Assembly (NCBI GenBank): GCA_028564675.1
Contig: JAOVVO010000204.1
Location: 1-64,000 of the forward strand
From: Onchocerca lupi
Lineage: Eukaryota; Nematoda; Chromadorea; Rhabditida; Onchocercidae
DNA length: 64,000 bases
Direction of reading: 5' to 3'
The notes beneath the pieces were generated by a model. That model saw nothing but the letters and a program-made list of their open reading frames with translations, had not been told where the DNA came from and did no database searches. Below are positions 36,201 through 47,714 of this stretch, piece after piece. Both the position numbers and the translations under genes were made by a program. The number at the start of each line of letters is the position of its first letter. Within the stretch, counting starts at the first letter, position 1.

Positions 36201-39157
36201 TACCACAGATGAGTAAAGTAAATCTTTCCTTCATTTTGTCTTTATAAAAGTTCATTGTAACTATAAGATGGTAATTACAACAGGCCGCAGAAAAAATGAC
36301 AATTCTGTATAGTAATGAACAGCTTATGTTGCATAAGAAATATTTTAAAAACTAACTTGATGATGTCATCGTGTCTTAATTGTGCTACAATATCGTTGAT
36401 TACTACTTGTGGAACTGATTTTCCAGCCAAATGCATAGCGTTATTGCGAATGATAAATGCGGCAACACTACCTAACAAAATACCAATCAAAACTGAACCA
36501 ACGGAGTCTGGAATACTGGTTTGCAATATACAACTCAGTGCAATTGATGAAACGGAGATGCAAGTTCCAAAAATTGATGCCGAATCTTCCAAACAGACAA
36601 CGCTTAAACTTGGGTCAGCGCTTGTTCTCACTGAAAATGACATCTTGCGTATAAAATATCGCATTTAATTAAAGCTGAAAAATGCATGTTTCGCACTGCC
36701 AAATGATATTTTAAAAAAATTTTTTTCTATCTAGAACAATGCATCCATTTAATAAAAATAGAAACTTTAAAATCACTGAAGCTAAAGATTTGAAAAAGTA
36801 TTATCATGAAAAGAAGAAAAGAGCTAAATTATATCGAGCACAATCAACTGGATCCGTAATTTGACTTAGAATATAATAATCAAGCTATAACCTGGACAAT
36901 AACCCTGATGTGCTGCACATCAAGAAAAATTTTAAATAAAAAAAATTAAAATTTAGAAATTTAAAATTTAATGACCATATTCAATGAAGGACATGCGACA
37001 CTGCTTCGCTTTCCGCCGTACTTTCCACCATGCATACGATGCTGATGATCCTTGCAGTAAAAATGACATTGTCAAAATCATAAATGCCTGAAATCTATAA
37101 TTAAAGCTTTATAAAAATTCGCAATATAAAAAAAAAGGAAAAAAGAAGAAAATTTTTCGAAATATAAAAAAGGAAAAAAGCAGATTGGAATTCAAGTAAT
37201 TCAGAAGTTAAGTGGATCCTAGCTTTTTGGGAAGATTAACTTATATTCTCAGAACGAACTAAGCTTTTTCTACATGTTTCCATATGTCAAAATTACTGCC
37301 AATCATATGTGCAATACTAATCTCGCTCCACTGACTTTAACAGGGAAGGTTACATTACTTTTAATATTTCTGCAATATAAAAAAGTGTAACATTTTCAGG
37401 AAGTCTTAATCATAAGTTCTAAATTTTTTATAAACTTGCCCATGCTGGTGACTCGATTGCGTGAGGATGAAGCAGACCGGTAATACCATGATACAGTGAA
37501 ACTCCACCACCAAATCCAAAAAGCCAGCAGCCACTGATCAACGAAGCAATGTATCGCGCATTGCCGTAACCATATGGATAAGTTGGAGTCGGATTCAATT
37601 TCGACCATCGTATTCCATACATCAAAATAATTTGGTTGGTTAAATCCAAGGAACTATGCAAACCTTCTGCAGCTAAACTTTTTGATCCTAAATGACAATA
37701 TATTTTTATTAAATAAAGTAATGAAAGCTTGAAATTTTCAAAGCCTATTGTTTCAAATTTTACAAATTTTTGATGCGAAATATCAAACTTCACTTCTGAT
37801 TTTAATACGATATGATTTATATTTTAGCCCATTCTGCTTTTTGTCCTTACACAAAGAGCAGATTATTTGATCAACGAATTCACCAATTTATTTTATATGA
37901 TTCAACGTTAAGTACAGAATAAGGAAAATGTTCGAACCAACCAGTAATAAATGCACCATATAATTTGAAGCAAACATCAAGCAAATTTGTGCCCATTGCA
38001 ATTTTTACAGCATTTGCAGCATCCTGAACAGAATAATTGGTAATTTCAAATTAGTCTCTATTAATTGGAAAGATGAAACGGGAGAATCAGTTAACAATCA
38101 AAACTGAAAGATTTTTTTTTTACATAAACGAGTGAGATTGAAACAGAAATTTAACTACCTCCGCAGCAAGCGAGATAGATTGATTTTTCTTCTCTTTTCG
38201 CTCAACATATAATGGATTTTGATATAAATATTTCTCATATAATAGCATCCTTTGCTGTATACCTCTTTCACTACCATGTACCTGAGAAAAAAAAGAAAAA
38301 ACTGTATCAGAATTCTTTCAAGAAAACTAAATTTTACTAAAAATCGTTGAGCGACAAACTATGAACCTCCAATGCCTTGTGGTAAACATCTTTCACATCA
38401 TACACTGCTTTCTTGGGGAAAAGCTCCTTTCGTGGCAAATTCTGAAGATGTTCACGTGTCAAACCAAATTCTAATATGGCACGAGTCTGAAAGCAACAAT
38501 GAATTATACATTCAGAAATGAGAAATTAAGTCATGGAATATCTGAATCTCACTAATGGGATATTATAATATATCTGTCAAAGAAATGGATTCTAAAATCC
38601 TCTTCTTGACCTTTCCAGTATGCTTAAAAAGTTTTACCCTCTATTTTTACAGTCAGTGTTAGTAACATTCTTCCTCACAATAATCTTATTCCAGTAATTC
38701 TTGTCAATACCTTCTTCGTTAACCCAACTTTCATACTTGAAGTTTCTCACTATAAAACACTGCTGATTCAGACTTTTCCAATTATTTGTCCTTTCCAGGA
38801 ATTCTACGAAGTTTGCATAATACTCCACTAATGTTTCGAAGATTAGTTGAAACAGACTCACATTTAGATCAATAATAATTCATTTAAATCTACAGTGTAT
38901 TCCATTATTAATGATATTCTACTTTATTCTAATCAGTAAGGATGATGCTCATTAATTTATCAATATTTTATTTCATTTTTCAATGAAAATATCTGAAAAA
39001 AGACGACCTCTTCAATTACTTCTTCTTTAGCAACATTTCGTTTTCGCGATGGCTGGGCAGCACGAAACAATTTACCTTTAAGTTCATTAAACTTCCCATT
39101 GAATGCACAAATATGAAAGAACGCAAGTGAAGGCTTCTCCAGCACTGCAGTAGACAT
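33287..39157 (-). CDS. SLC30A9: SLC30A9/ZNT9-type zinc transporter, complete (9 exons)
   Basis: Seen: exons 39008-39157, 38367-38486, 38159-38281, 37942-38023, 37440-37687, 36976-37087, 36357-36630, 35852-35984 and 33287-33445 give 466 codons with consistent phases. Residues about 51-120 match the soluble N-terminal ZNT9 domain (RAILEFGLTREHL, ALEVHGSERGIQQRMLLYEK). The membrane part has SLAAEGLHSSLDLTNQ (H169 and D173, the cation diffusion facilitator HxxxD site), YPYGYGNARYIASLISG, and VVCLEDSASIFG in span 5. The cytosolic or matrix C-terminal domain has HDVKAVAHGVGQVRFKAEVE and ends KHVDLEPL. Known: ZNT9 exports zinc from mitochondria. Length is shorter than human ZNT9 mainly at the N terminus. 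The first exon has two in-phase donors, GAG|GTCGTC (39008) and GAA|GTAATT (39020), four codons apart. The basic stretch FRAAQPSRKRN could belong to a mitochondrial presequence (inference). Confidence 0.92.
33446..35851. other. Large last intron of the zinc transporter
   Basis: The 2.4-kb intron holds a direct repeat (33.49 and 33.81 kb) and A/T runs. Open frames inside (33980-34345 minus, 34011-34229 plus, 34936-35157 plus) look like chance products of A/T-rich sequence. Confidence 0.6.
33490..33865. repeat. Direct repeat in the last intron of the zinc transporter
   Basis: CATAACCTATCCACATTGA, then ATTGGTAA and ATCGCGAT, occur at about 33510-33556 and again at about 33820-33864, about 310 bases apart and nearly identical. 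Confidence 0.75.
37088..37439 (-). other. GC-AG intron of the zinc transporter
   Basis: The exon ends CCAGCATGG and is followed by GCAAGT, the usual context of a GC donor. The next exon starts GCATTTATG, giving the family-conserved W-A junction (ESPAW then AFMIL). The nearby GT donor (A|GTTTAT) would shift the frame and reach stops. Confidence 0.8.
38487..39007 (-). other. First intron of the zinc transporter, with a protein-like open frame
   Basis: A minus-strand frame at 38634-38861 contains FLERTNNWKSLNQQCFIVRN and FKYESWVNEEGIDKNYW and ends at a GG|GTAAAA donor-like site. Its exit phase does not fit the next exon. I regard it as an intron remnant or chance frame. Confidence 0.35.
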
Positions 39158-40410
39158 TACTTAGATTAAAAACAAATCAAATGCAAAAAATGAAATACAA
39201 TTTAGATAAACATAAATAAAAATCAAGCTTTGAAAAAGCATAATGGAACGATTTTTAAGAATTTGTTTACTTCTTCGTTATTTGCATGCTCACTTCTTTT
39301 TTTTAATTCACATAATAATCTAGTCATTTTATTATAATGAAAATTTATCGCTAGGGAATCCTCATATTTGATAAGTTTAGCACTGAATAATCTTATCACC
39401 AGATAAATTCTACTTTTATCAATTTATAACCTTGTCTTTTAAAAATCATTCTACCAACTCGAATCATAAAAAAATACCGCCTATCTTGAGTAGGACAGGA
39501 AGTTATATCAAATTCCTAGAATTCGTACCAATTTTCCGGAAAATACTCCAGTAATAAACTTACAAAATGCTGTACGAAGCATCATATGCTATCTGTATTT
39601 CGCTACTTTATATGAAGAAATCCTTAAACGAGACTGCATAAGACTTCGTTAGAGCTGAAAATAATAATAATAATGCAAGTAAATCTGGATACGAAATATC
39701 GGAACTAGTTCTTATGCATTCATAACTTACAATAATTTAAGTAAATCAGACAGAAAGATATGTACGTGTAAGTAGGCTCTTAAACAATATACTTGAATCA
39801 AATTCTAACATAAATACTGAAAGTACTTGAATCAAATTCTAACATAAATATGACATGGAATCAATGGAAGGTCAAGAAATCAGATATTCGTGCTAGGATT
39901 GGAGTAAAATGAAACAAATAATAAAAATTACCGTTTTATATGCAAAATTTATTAGTATTAAAGTAAAAGTGAATAATTGATCGAATGTTTTGTGATAAAT
40001 TTAAAAAGTAAGTTTACAAGAATATCCAAACGCGCGCCATCCCCCAATTCCGCAAATATGACAAAACGGAAAATTTCAGCTTTGAATTGTGAATATTTAA
40101 TGCAGCCGCTATTATTTCCCGACACTTTCTGTGGGTAAAATTACTTTTTTTTTTCTGATTTGATTAATTAATTTTAACTTCTCAGTCGATTTAATTTCAT
40201 TTTTCCTCGAAGATTCAATTATTTTGGATGAGATTATCCATTGCTATCTGATTGCTAGTAACCGTCTTACTCATGTAAACTGGATTCAAATTCCTACCAG
40301 AGAAATTAATTTTTTTATTTTAAAATTTTTAGAAAATCTTTTTAAAATTTAAATTTTCGATTTCTTTTTTTTTTTTTTTCTTAAATTAAGCTGCTCATTG
40401 TGCTTCTAAC
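39158..40410. other. Interval between the zinc transporter and the tRNA gene
   Basis: I see no gene. A 44-bp near-perfect tandem duplication (TACTTGAATCAAATTCTAAC units) starts at 39790 and 39834. The region 40030-40080 has a small GC-richer patch (CGCGCGCCATCCCCC) that could belong to the upstream region of the transporter. Confidence 0.5.
39790..39862. repeat. 44-bp tandem duplication
   Basis: ACTTGAATCAAATTCTAACA followed by TAAATA occurs twice, 44 bases apart, with no mismatch in the shared 27 bases. Confidence 0.8.
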
Positions 40411-40482
40411 TCCCATGTGGTCTAGTGGCTAGGATTCGTGGCTTTCACCCACGCGGCCCGGGTTCGATTCCCGGCATGGGAA
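40411..40482 (+). tRNA. tRNA-Glu (anticodon UUC)
   Basis: The 7-bp acceptor stem (TCCCATG at 40411-40417 with CATGGGA at 40475-40481) is perfect. The anticodon loop is CTTTCAC at 40442-40448, so the anticodon at 40444-40446 is TTC. The T arm carries GGTTCGATTCC (B box) at 40461-40471. There is no intron and CCA is not encoded, as usual for nuclear tRNA genes. Confidence 0.97.
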
Positions 40483-41816
40483 GTGCTGCTTTTTATTTTC
40501 ATTTCGCAACAGTTTTTTCTTTTCTTTTTTAATTTACATTTCAAACTTCTCGAACTTCAATTATTTTCATAAAATTTACATGTTATAATCTGTTGAGTGG
40601 AATCCTTAATTGTTTGTTATTCGTTGCGACTCAGATTCATTTATTATCAAAGGAAATGGGGCCAAATATTTTTGAAATTTCGCATTTTAGATTTTTGTAA
40701 AAATATTCAAATTTCAATTCTGTTTTCGAGAACATTTAAATAGACTAATGAATTTAATAGCTATCATAAATTTAGTAAATAATTCATGTTATCATGAAAA
40801 TTTTTCGATAATGTTTTGCATAGATAAATAATTCCTATAAGACAAATAATTTATCTGAGAATGTTACTGATAAGAATTGTTTGCTAGATTTTGATCTTAT
40901 CTTGTTTTAATCTGTTATTCCAAATCAAAGAACTGATTCCTGAAATTTTTTTTTTCTTATTTTTTGACAATTTACTTTGAACAATAAATTACTCATTCAT
41001 TCCGGTTATTTTGTTTTAATAATTGAAGTTTTACATTAGTTGTTGCGATTCGTCCTATTTTCACTTTTTGTTCAATCAAAGAACTGTTCCTTGAATTTCT
41101 TTTTTTTTTTTTTTTTTTTGATAGTTATTTTGAGCATTCTGATCGTTCGATTTACATTAAGATTTCGGTTTTTATTCTGATCCTTCGTCTTCTTGATGAA
41201 GTTTGTTTTGATTCTGATTCTGATTATGATCCAAAATGAATGATCGGAATTCTTTGTATAATGAAAATTTTGTTTACTAAATGTCAATCCTAGCAATTAA
41301 ATTTACAATATACTAATTTGTAATACAAAAAGAGTTAAATTTATAAAATGTTAATTTTAGTACAAAGAAGATTTTGTTTGTTTGTTTGTTTTTTATTCAA
41401 TTTACTACAATTTAACATAATTAGCAAAGAGAGTTTTGTTTCTTTCAGATCATCATAGCAAAAAATACAGTTCATAACATGTTAATTATAGGTTAAAGAT
41501 CAAAAGTATAAAGATCAAAAGTTCACTTATTATCATATCAAAAAATTAAAGATTTGTTTTCTGCAGAGATATTTTTATGATAAGATTCTTTGATTATTTC
41601 ATCATGCCTATATTCTAAAAAAAATATTTCAAATTTTCCCGACATTTCTAAACTCCAGTAACTCAAATTGAAATTCCCAGCATTCTATGTTAGTTCTAAA
41701 ATTCGAATTATATTTTAGCTGTAATATATTTCTCGATTTTCAATTCTTTCATTGGTATTTATAGTTTTTCTTTTTTTAGTGATGATTTTTGTTGCTATTA
41801 TAATTAGAATTTTTTA
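40483..41816. other. Interval downstream of the tRNA gene
   Basis: No gene is seen. A pair of related blocks occurs at about 40900-41000 and 41060-41130 (CAATCAAAGAACTG[AT]TTCC...TGAAATTTTT and a following T-run), which suggests a small local duplication. Confidence 0.5.
40490..40494 (+). terminator. RNA polymerase III terminator of the tRNA gene
   Basis: A run of five T begins eight bases after the tRNA 3' end. Confidence 0.7.
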
Positions 41817-41975
41817 ATGCTTATGCATACACGTAACAAACGTGACAAAAAAGACTACCATTCACGTAACAGACGTGTCAAAAAAGATTACCATTCACGT
41901 AGTAGACGTGTCAGAAAAGTTTGCCATATATGTAATAAACCTATTAGAAAATTAATGCATATTTATGATGTTTAA
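41817..41975 (+). CDS. 52-codon reading frame with 11-residue basic repeats; may be noncoding
   Basis: The frame reads ATG to TAA. It contains three copies of an 11-residue unit related to HSRNRRVKKDY, then CHICNKPIRK with a CxxC pair. The DNA repeat period is exactly 33 bases, and each unit carries a perfect dyad CACGT-5-ACGTG at 41830-41844, 41863-41877 and 41896-41910. The fourth unit is degraded. Either this is a short Arg/Lys-rich peptide or an array of binding sites whose 33-bp period happens to keep a frame open. No neighbouring exon with a matching phase was found. I do not recognise the peptide. Confidence 0.35.
   Translation: MLMHTRNKRDKKDYHSRNRRVKKDYHSRSRRVRKVCHICNKPIRKLMHIYDV
41830..41910. 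repeat. 33-bp tandem repeat with three perfect CACGT dyads
   Basis: Three units, period exactly 33, each with CACGT and ACGTG arms and five bases between (AACAA, AACAG, AGTAG), followed by a conserved AAAAAGA[CT]TACCATT linker. Such a dyad could be a transcription-factor site or a small stem-loop. Confidence 0.85.
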
Positions 41976-44350
41976 TATCGATTTTTCTTAAAAATAATTT
42001 TATTATAAAAGCGAACTTTATTATTTCCTCATTTTCAGATGTATTTTAACATTCCTGAAATTCGAAGTATTTCAATGAATGTTTTCCTCTTTTAAACAAA
42101 GCGATACGGTAACTCGCGTGTAATTCAAAAATTTCAAAATTTAACCCATCATTTGATAATTACACCAAGTTTACAACATGAAATTCAGCAGGTACATTTT
42201 TCCTTTCTTTTCTTTCTATTTTCGCTTTTTTCTATTCTGTCACTTTTTAAATTTGTTTACAAAAAAGTTATTAAGTACAAATTTAAAAAAAAAAAAAAAA
42301 ATTGCCCAAAAAAATCGAAAAAAAAAAAAAGAACATTAGTCTTAGAAAAAACGTATTTTTTTTTTAAAATCATTTACATTCGTAAGTGTTTATCACTTTC
42401 AGAAATATTTCTCGATAAGTCATATGTTTTAATTGGTATTAATTTTTCATTTGAATTTTGTTAATTAATCTTTAATTTCACTGATTGTTTCAAATTGAAT
42501 TTAAAAAAAATTTGTCAACTGATATTTTTTATTGTTTTTTTCCGGTTTTATTAATCAACTATTCAGGTTTATATTAGAGTTTTTTTTTTTCCTGCTTTAT
42601 TTATTTTGTAATGAAATGAATATATTCGATTAAAAGAATTGATATTTGATTTACAAGCTAAAATATTCCTTTTTGATCAAAAAAAAAAAAAAAAAAAAAA
42701 ATGTTAACTTTATGAAAAAAAACAAGTTATTTTTACCTTGGCCAATTAATTACAATAACGAGACTAATTGTTCAAATAGCAACAGGTAGCATCAAAGAAT
42801 AAACTCATAATTATTTCTAATTAGAATAAGTTTATAGCTGTACTTAAATTCGAAACAAATTATTCAGATAACGAATATTTTACTTTCTTTCCTTAGTAAT
42901 TGTTCTGAATGAACAAAAAACACCGATATTTTTGAGACATCAAAACATATCATTCATATCTTTGTATTTTTTGTTCCAGTAATTGAATTTATAGATTTTC
43001 TTTTTGATTTCGCAATTTTTGATCAATGAAATCAATGAACGTTTCATTTTTCACTGAGATCTTTAATCGTTTTCGTTCTTTGTCGCTAAAAAATCGTCGA
43101 TATTTGCGAACAGAAATATTTCTAAATTTACTAACATTTCGTCTTTTCTGTTTGTGATATCTTTTGAATCATTTTATCTCTTATCTATTAAATAACATAG
43201 ATAACTTTTAGCTTGGAAAAATACCAATTTGTTGTTAATTTTATTACATATTGTTTAATTTAATTTCAATTTTGTTTATTGCAATTTTTCAGTGTTTTCA
43301 TCGATTTCTATCATTCATTGTCATATATCTCATCATCTTATAAACACACGGTGATATGCTTGAATTTTGTTATTAGTCGCAATTGCTTTTTAACTGATAA
43401 AAATTATCATTTGCGAAATTTTCAAAAATAATAAACAAGAAAGAATGAAATTTGTTGTCAAACTTTTTTTTTTTTTTTTTTTTTTTACCCATTGAATGGA
43501 TAGATTGAGAAGGAGAGAAGACTGATTACCTGTCAGACTAGAAGAGAAAGTGTAATAATTTTCAGTTATCAAAAATTTTATCACTGATATTCTATTCCAT
43601 AGGTTCATCAGAAATTAAGGTCAGAAGGACTTGATCGATATTTTCTAATAGTATAGTACGAAATTCATTTATTTTTCTCTAAATTAGAAAAAAACAGATT
43701 TATGATTTTTAGTTCTATGCTAATTAATTTACATTAAATTCATGTTATCAATGTTATCATTAATGAAAGCATTAAATGTTTATAAATTAATCATTTAATT
43801 TTTCTTTACTCTGACTAACTTTCTTCATAACAATGATTGGGAGAAATTTTACGAATAAAAAAAAAAAAACATTTCTTAATTTGAATTTTTATAAAATAAA
43901 ATTCAAATTTAGGGATGATGAAATTGTTTCTTTTTCTTTACAAACTGATTGATCTATTCTAGATATGTTGAGAAATATGAAAATAAAGTAATTTTCAAAC
44001 TTCTAAACTATATATTTCCATTGCTAATAATGAATTACAAAATACAACACAATGTTTCTAATTTTTCAAATTTCAAAAAATTGATTAATTAAATAATAGA
44101 AAAAGAAATAAAAAAAAAAAAACCCATTCCTGAATTATTTAGATTATCTACAAGAAAAGTAGTGAAAGTAATAGGCCTGAATATGAAAGTAAAAAAGCCT
44201 GAATAGCAATAATAATAAGTAATTATCATAAAATGTTTAATTCTTATCATACTAATTAATTGAAACTAATAAATTGATATTATCGAAAAAATAAACTACA
44301 ATTTAATAGAAAATTTAATGAAATTATTAATTTTTTTTTTTTTTTTTTCA
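41976..44350. other. Interval upstream of the hydrolase gene, includes duplication copy 1
   Basis: No gene is seen. It contains the left copy of the 1-kb duplication. The open frame at 42153-42464 is Phe/Lys-rich and not credible. Confidence 0.5.
42570..43632 (+). repeat. Diverged 1-kb duplication, copy 1
   Basis: It matches 55225-56245 in the same orientation along its whole length. Shared blocks include CGTCGATATTTG, AACAGAAATATTTCTAAATT, ACATTTCGTCTTTTCTGTTT, GAAATTTTCAAAAATAATA and TTCATCAGAAATT. Copy 1 carries about 22 A at 42680 and about 22 T at 43465 where copy 2 has only a few. No conserved frame is visible. Confidence 0.85.
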
Positions 44351-44351
44351 G
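44345..44351 (+). promoter_or_regulatory. Probable trans-splice (or cis) acceptor of the hydrolase gene
   Basis: A run of about 19 T ends in CAG at 44351, and the first ATG follows 22 bases later. This resembles the 5' ends of the receptor and galactosyltransferase genes here. I could not find a coding exon upstream with a matching phase. Confidence 0.45.
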
Positions 44352-44373
44352 GTTCATATTATTTCTAATAGTA

Positions 44374-45838
44374 ATGATTTGTTTTGCAATTATTTTTTGC
44401 ATTCTGATAGCATATGGTTTATCAAAAGAAGATGATTCACATTTGCTCAAAAGATCGTTAAGTAATTTTATCACTGATAACGCAGGTAATATTGCAATCA
44501 AGAGTGATATGATAATGCTTGAGGTATATTTTGTTTTAATTCTATTATTGAAAAAAAAAATTTTCTTTGAATAATTTTTTTACAACTAATATTTCATAAA
44601 ATATATTGAAATTTTTGAAAATTTCAAAAAAAAAAAAAAAAAAAAAAAGAAATGCTACATTTATTTGAAAAGATTCTATTCGAGAAAGTCTATATTGTCT
44701 TATAAATATAAGAGAAATTATAGAAAAAATTTCGAATTTCTCTCTTTTTTTTTTATTTCGGATTTGAGCAAAAAAAAAAAAAAAAAAAAAAAAAAATTTA
44801 AAAAATTAAAAAATTCAATTTCAGGATGAAACAAAAGTGTATTATCTGGAAGCAAAATCACCAAATTATGTGAAAAATCGCGGAAATCTCTTATATTTAC
44901 ACGGAGCTGCATATTCTTCGCATGATTGGAATCGAAATAAGCCTTCAATTTTACAACTTAGTGCTGCTGCCGGTTATCGAGCTGTCGCTATTGATTTACC
45001 CGGTAAAATATCAATCAATTAAGATAATCATCGAATAATTTGCACAATTAATTAGATTTTTCAATCATTATTAAAAATTAATTCAAATAATTAAAAAAAA
45101 AGTTTGATTGGAATATCTTTATAAATCATATAGTTAGTAAATTTGCTTCAAATGAATCGATTATTGATCATAATAATTCATTAGCATAATTATGATAATT
45201 AATACTTATCATAAATTCGGATAATAATTTCAAATTTTTTTTTTTTATAATTTATTTTTTGTTTTTTAGGTTTCAGTAAAAGTCGAACACGAAGTGGAAC
45301 ATCATTTTATAATAATTCCGCATTTATGTCATCAGTAATAAAAGAATTAAATATTCAAAAACCAATTATTATAAGTCCTTCTGCAAGTGGAACTTATTCC
45401 ATACCTTATGTAATTGAAAATAAAAATACAATTGGTGGTTTTATACCGGTAGCATCATGTTGTGTTCGTAATTATGATTGGAAAAATTTTATGGTTTGTT
45501 TTATAAAAATTTCAATTTTTTTATTTCTTATTTTACAAGTTCAGTTCATTTAATATAAATTTTGGCGAAGTGTTAAAAATGAAATAATTTGTAACATTTG
45601 AATCGAATTCAAATGTTATTTCTAAAGCTAATCATAAATTAAAAAAAAATATAACACAACTTGAATAATTTTAGGATTGATTTCAAATATTACAATTAAA
45701 AATTTCAATAAATTTCAAAAATAATTTTATCACATATGAATTTTTTTTTTTCTTCATTCATAATATTTGTATAAAAATGAAAATAGTAAATTTAGTATTC
45801 GTAGCAAAATAGATGATACAATAGATATCAACAAATTG

Positions 45839-45873
<35 letters not shown>

Positions 45874-46666
45874 ATGACTATTTGAATGAATGAATTAATT
45901 AATTTATTCGTATTTTGAAAATACTTATTATGTTAAGTATTATTCATCTCAGAAACATCGCAATAAACGTCAAGTGAAATCTCATATAATTTTAAAAATT
46001 GTTAGATTCTTGTATATTCTCAATAAGTTTTTCGATTTTTTAGTAAGGGAATTTCTTTATAATATTTCATTTCATATATATTCAGAATTTCATTTTTATT
46101 AAAAAATGTTTTGAAGTTTTTACTAGAGAAATAATAATTTCAAATTTGAAAAATTCCACAATTTCATTTGGTGAAATAATAATTTCAAATTTGAAAAATT
46201 CCACAATTTCATTTGGTGAAATAATAATTTCAAATTTAAAAAATTCCTCATGTTTGCTGCAAATATTCGTATTAATTTATTTTCATTTTAGATTAATGCG
46301 AAAATATAATATTTCTACATTGTAACCTATAATGCTATCTTATCACTCATTACGTTTTATTTTTTCTATTTGCTATGTAATGAAGATTAAATCTATTTAA
46401 GTTTATCATTTCTAAATTTTTTCCAAAATGATTTCTAAAATCAATTTTTCCTTATGCAAATGATAGTTATCCAATTAATTTTTCAGGTTCCAACGCTCTT
46501 AATTTATGGTAGCGATGATAAAGCATCGATTTCAGAACGATTATTGGAAATTCCATATCGAAAATTAGTAATCATTCCGAATGCGCCACATGCTGCATAT
46601 ATCAAAAAACCAATTGAATTCATAACTGCTTTGATTAATTTTTTGTATTCCATTAATTCTTACTAA
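44374..46666 (+). CDS. ABHD14: ABHD14-type alpha/beta hydrolase with N-terminal membrane anchor (4 exons)
   Basis: Exons 44374-44523, 44825-45002, 45270-45493 and 46487-46666 join in phase to 243 codons. Seen: an N-terminal hydrophobic segment (MICFAIIFCILIAYG), then a polar linker, LLYLHGAAYSSHDW (oxyanion loop, H76-G77), AVAIDLPGFSKS, the nucleophile elbow IISPSASGTYSIP (S147), LLIYGSDDKAS (D195) and NAPHAAY (H219). Known: these positions match the ABHD14 triad; ABHD14B is a soluble protein deacetylase and ABHD14A is membrane-anchored with poorly known function. The elbow uses S-P-S-A-S rather than G-x-S-x-G, as in the family. The anchor suggests the ABHD14A type (inference). If coding sequence exists upstream of 44352, it is not visible; the exon would be open there in phase 2. 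Confidence 0.88.
45494..46486. other. Last intron of the hydrolase, with a 45-bp tandem repeat
   Basis: This 1-kb intron has an A-run of about 31 at 45841 and a tandem repeat at 46128-46250. No coding sequence is seen. Confidence 0.6.
46128..46250. repeat. 45-bp tandem repeat, about 2.8 copies
   Basis: Units GAAATAATAATTTCAAATTT plus AAAAATTCCACAATTTCATT start at 46128, 46173 and 46218, with the third unit truncated. Confidence 0.85.
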
Positions 46667-47610
46667 AAAAATTAATGATTTAGTATATTCAAATATTTAT
46701 TTGTTAAATTAATTTCTTAAAACAATTCTACATGTTATTTCAATTCCAATTTTATAAACTGTTTAAAAAAAAAAGAAAAAAAAAATGAAGAATATAGTCA
46801 TTCAAAAACTTCCAACAAATGATAAATGATTGTATCGTAATTTAAATTCTAGCAATGATTTTAGACAATATTACTATAACAAAAAAAAAAAAAAAATAAA
46901 ATAAAATAAAAAATATCAAAAATTTTTACTAATTTGAAATATTTGCTGTAATTTTCTCATACTGATACCGAGCAGAAATATTGATGAATGAGTTAACAGC
47001 AATGATATCATGGAAAAATCTGAAATTAACATTTGTCATTTCTTTTTAGCATATATCAATGTAGTAATTTCATAATCAATTATATCATTTCCTTTTTAAG
47101 TAATTCATTCTTTTCCATTTTTGCATCTATTTGTAACATGTGAACAGTATTCATGTCTTCTAGTGTAACACTTTCTCCGGAAAAATAACTGAATAATGAA
47201 TATATTTTAAATATTTTCTTATTCTTAGAAAAGTTTGTAAATCGGTACCGAAGAAAAAATCACCGATACCAAATGATGATGAATATTTTAAAATTCGCCA
47301 TCAAATATCACTTTCATTTATCAATTCAGTCATATCATCTGTAATTTGAATAAATTTAAAGAAAAAAAACTAATTAATTTAAATTAATTAGCGAATTTTG
47401 CTTAGCTTGCATCATCCGTCGACAGAATTGCAATATACCGAAACAAGAACAAAGTAAATTATATTATACTAATGATATGATAATAACTTTGTTCTTATCT
47501 TCAAGCCAAGAAAAAAAAAGCCTAATCTGGCTATCATTTACTTATCAAATTCACATGATGGTATAGAGCATGGCTTTATGATATATTGTATGATAAGATA
47601 AGACCTTTTC

Positions 47611-47714
47611 TCGTACGCCAACGATTACGTAAACTGTTATCACACGTTGCGCTACATGCTGTCCATTCACTTCATGCTAACCATTCACACGTCAATACAC
47701 GTTTTGTTACGTGA
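47611..47714. repeat. ACGT-rich patch with CCATTCAC units
   Basis: Six ACGT or TACG cores occur in about 110 bases, with two related blocks TGTCCATTCAC and TAACCATTCACACGTC. The CCATTCACGT string is also the linker-dyad border of the 41.83-kb repeat, so the two loci may share an origin. Confidence 0.45.

Noticed and set aside
36315..36668. 117-codon plus-strand reading frame
   Set aside because: It is the antisense shadow of the large membrane-span exon of the zinc transporter.
37428..37439. GT donor at A|GTTTAT for the transporter exon
   Set aside because: It shifts the frame of the next exon, while the GC donor two codons earlier restores the conserved sequence.
42153..42464. 103-codon plus-strand frame
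   Set aside because: Phe/Lys-rich product of homopolymers.
44160..44351. Search for a coding exon upstream of the hydrolase exon
   Set aside because: The only nearby ATG frames stop within a few codons or have the wrong phase, so I start the protein at 44374.
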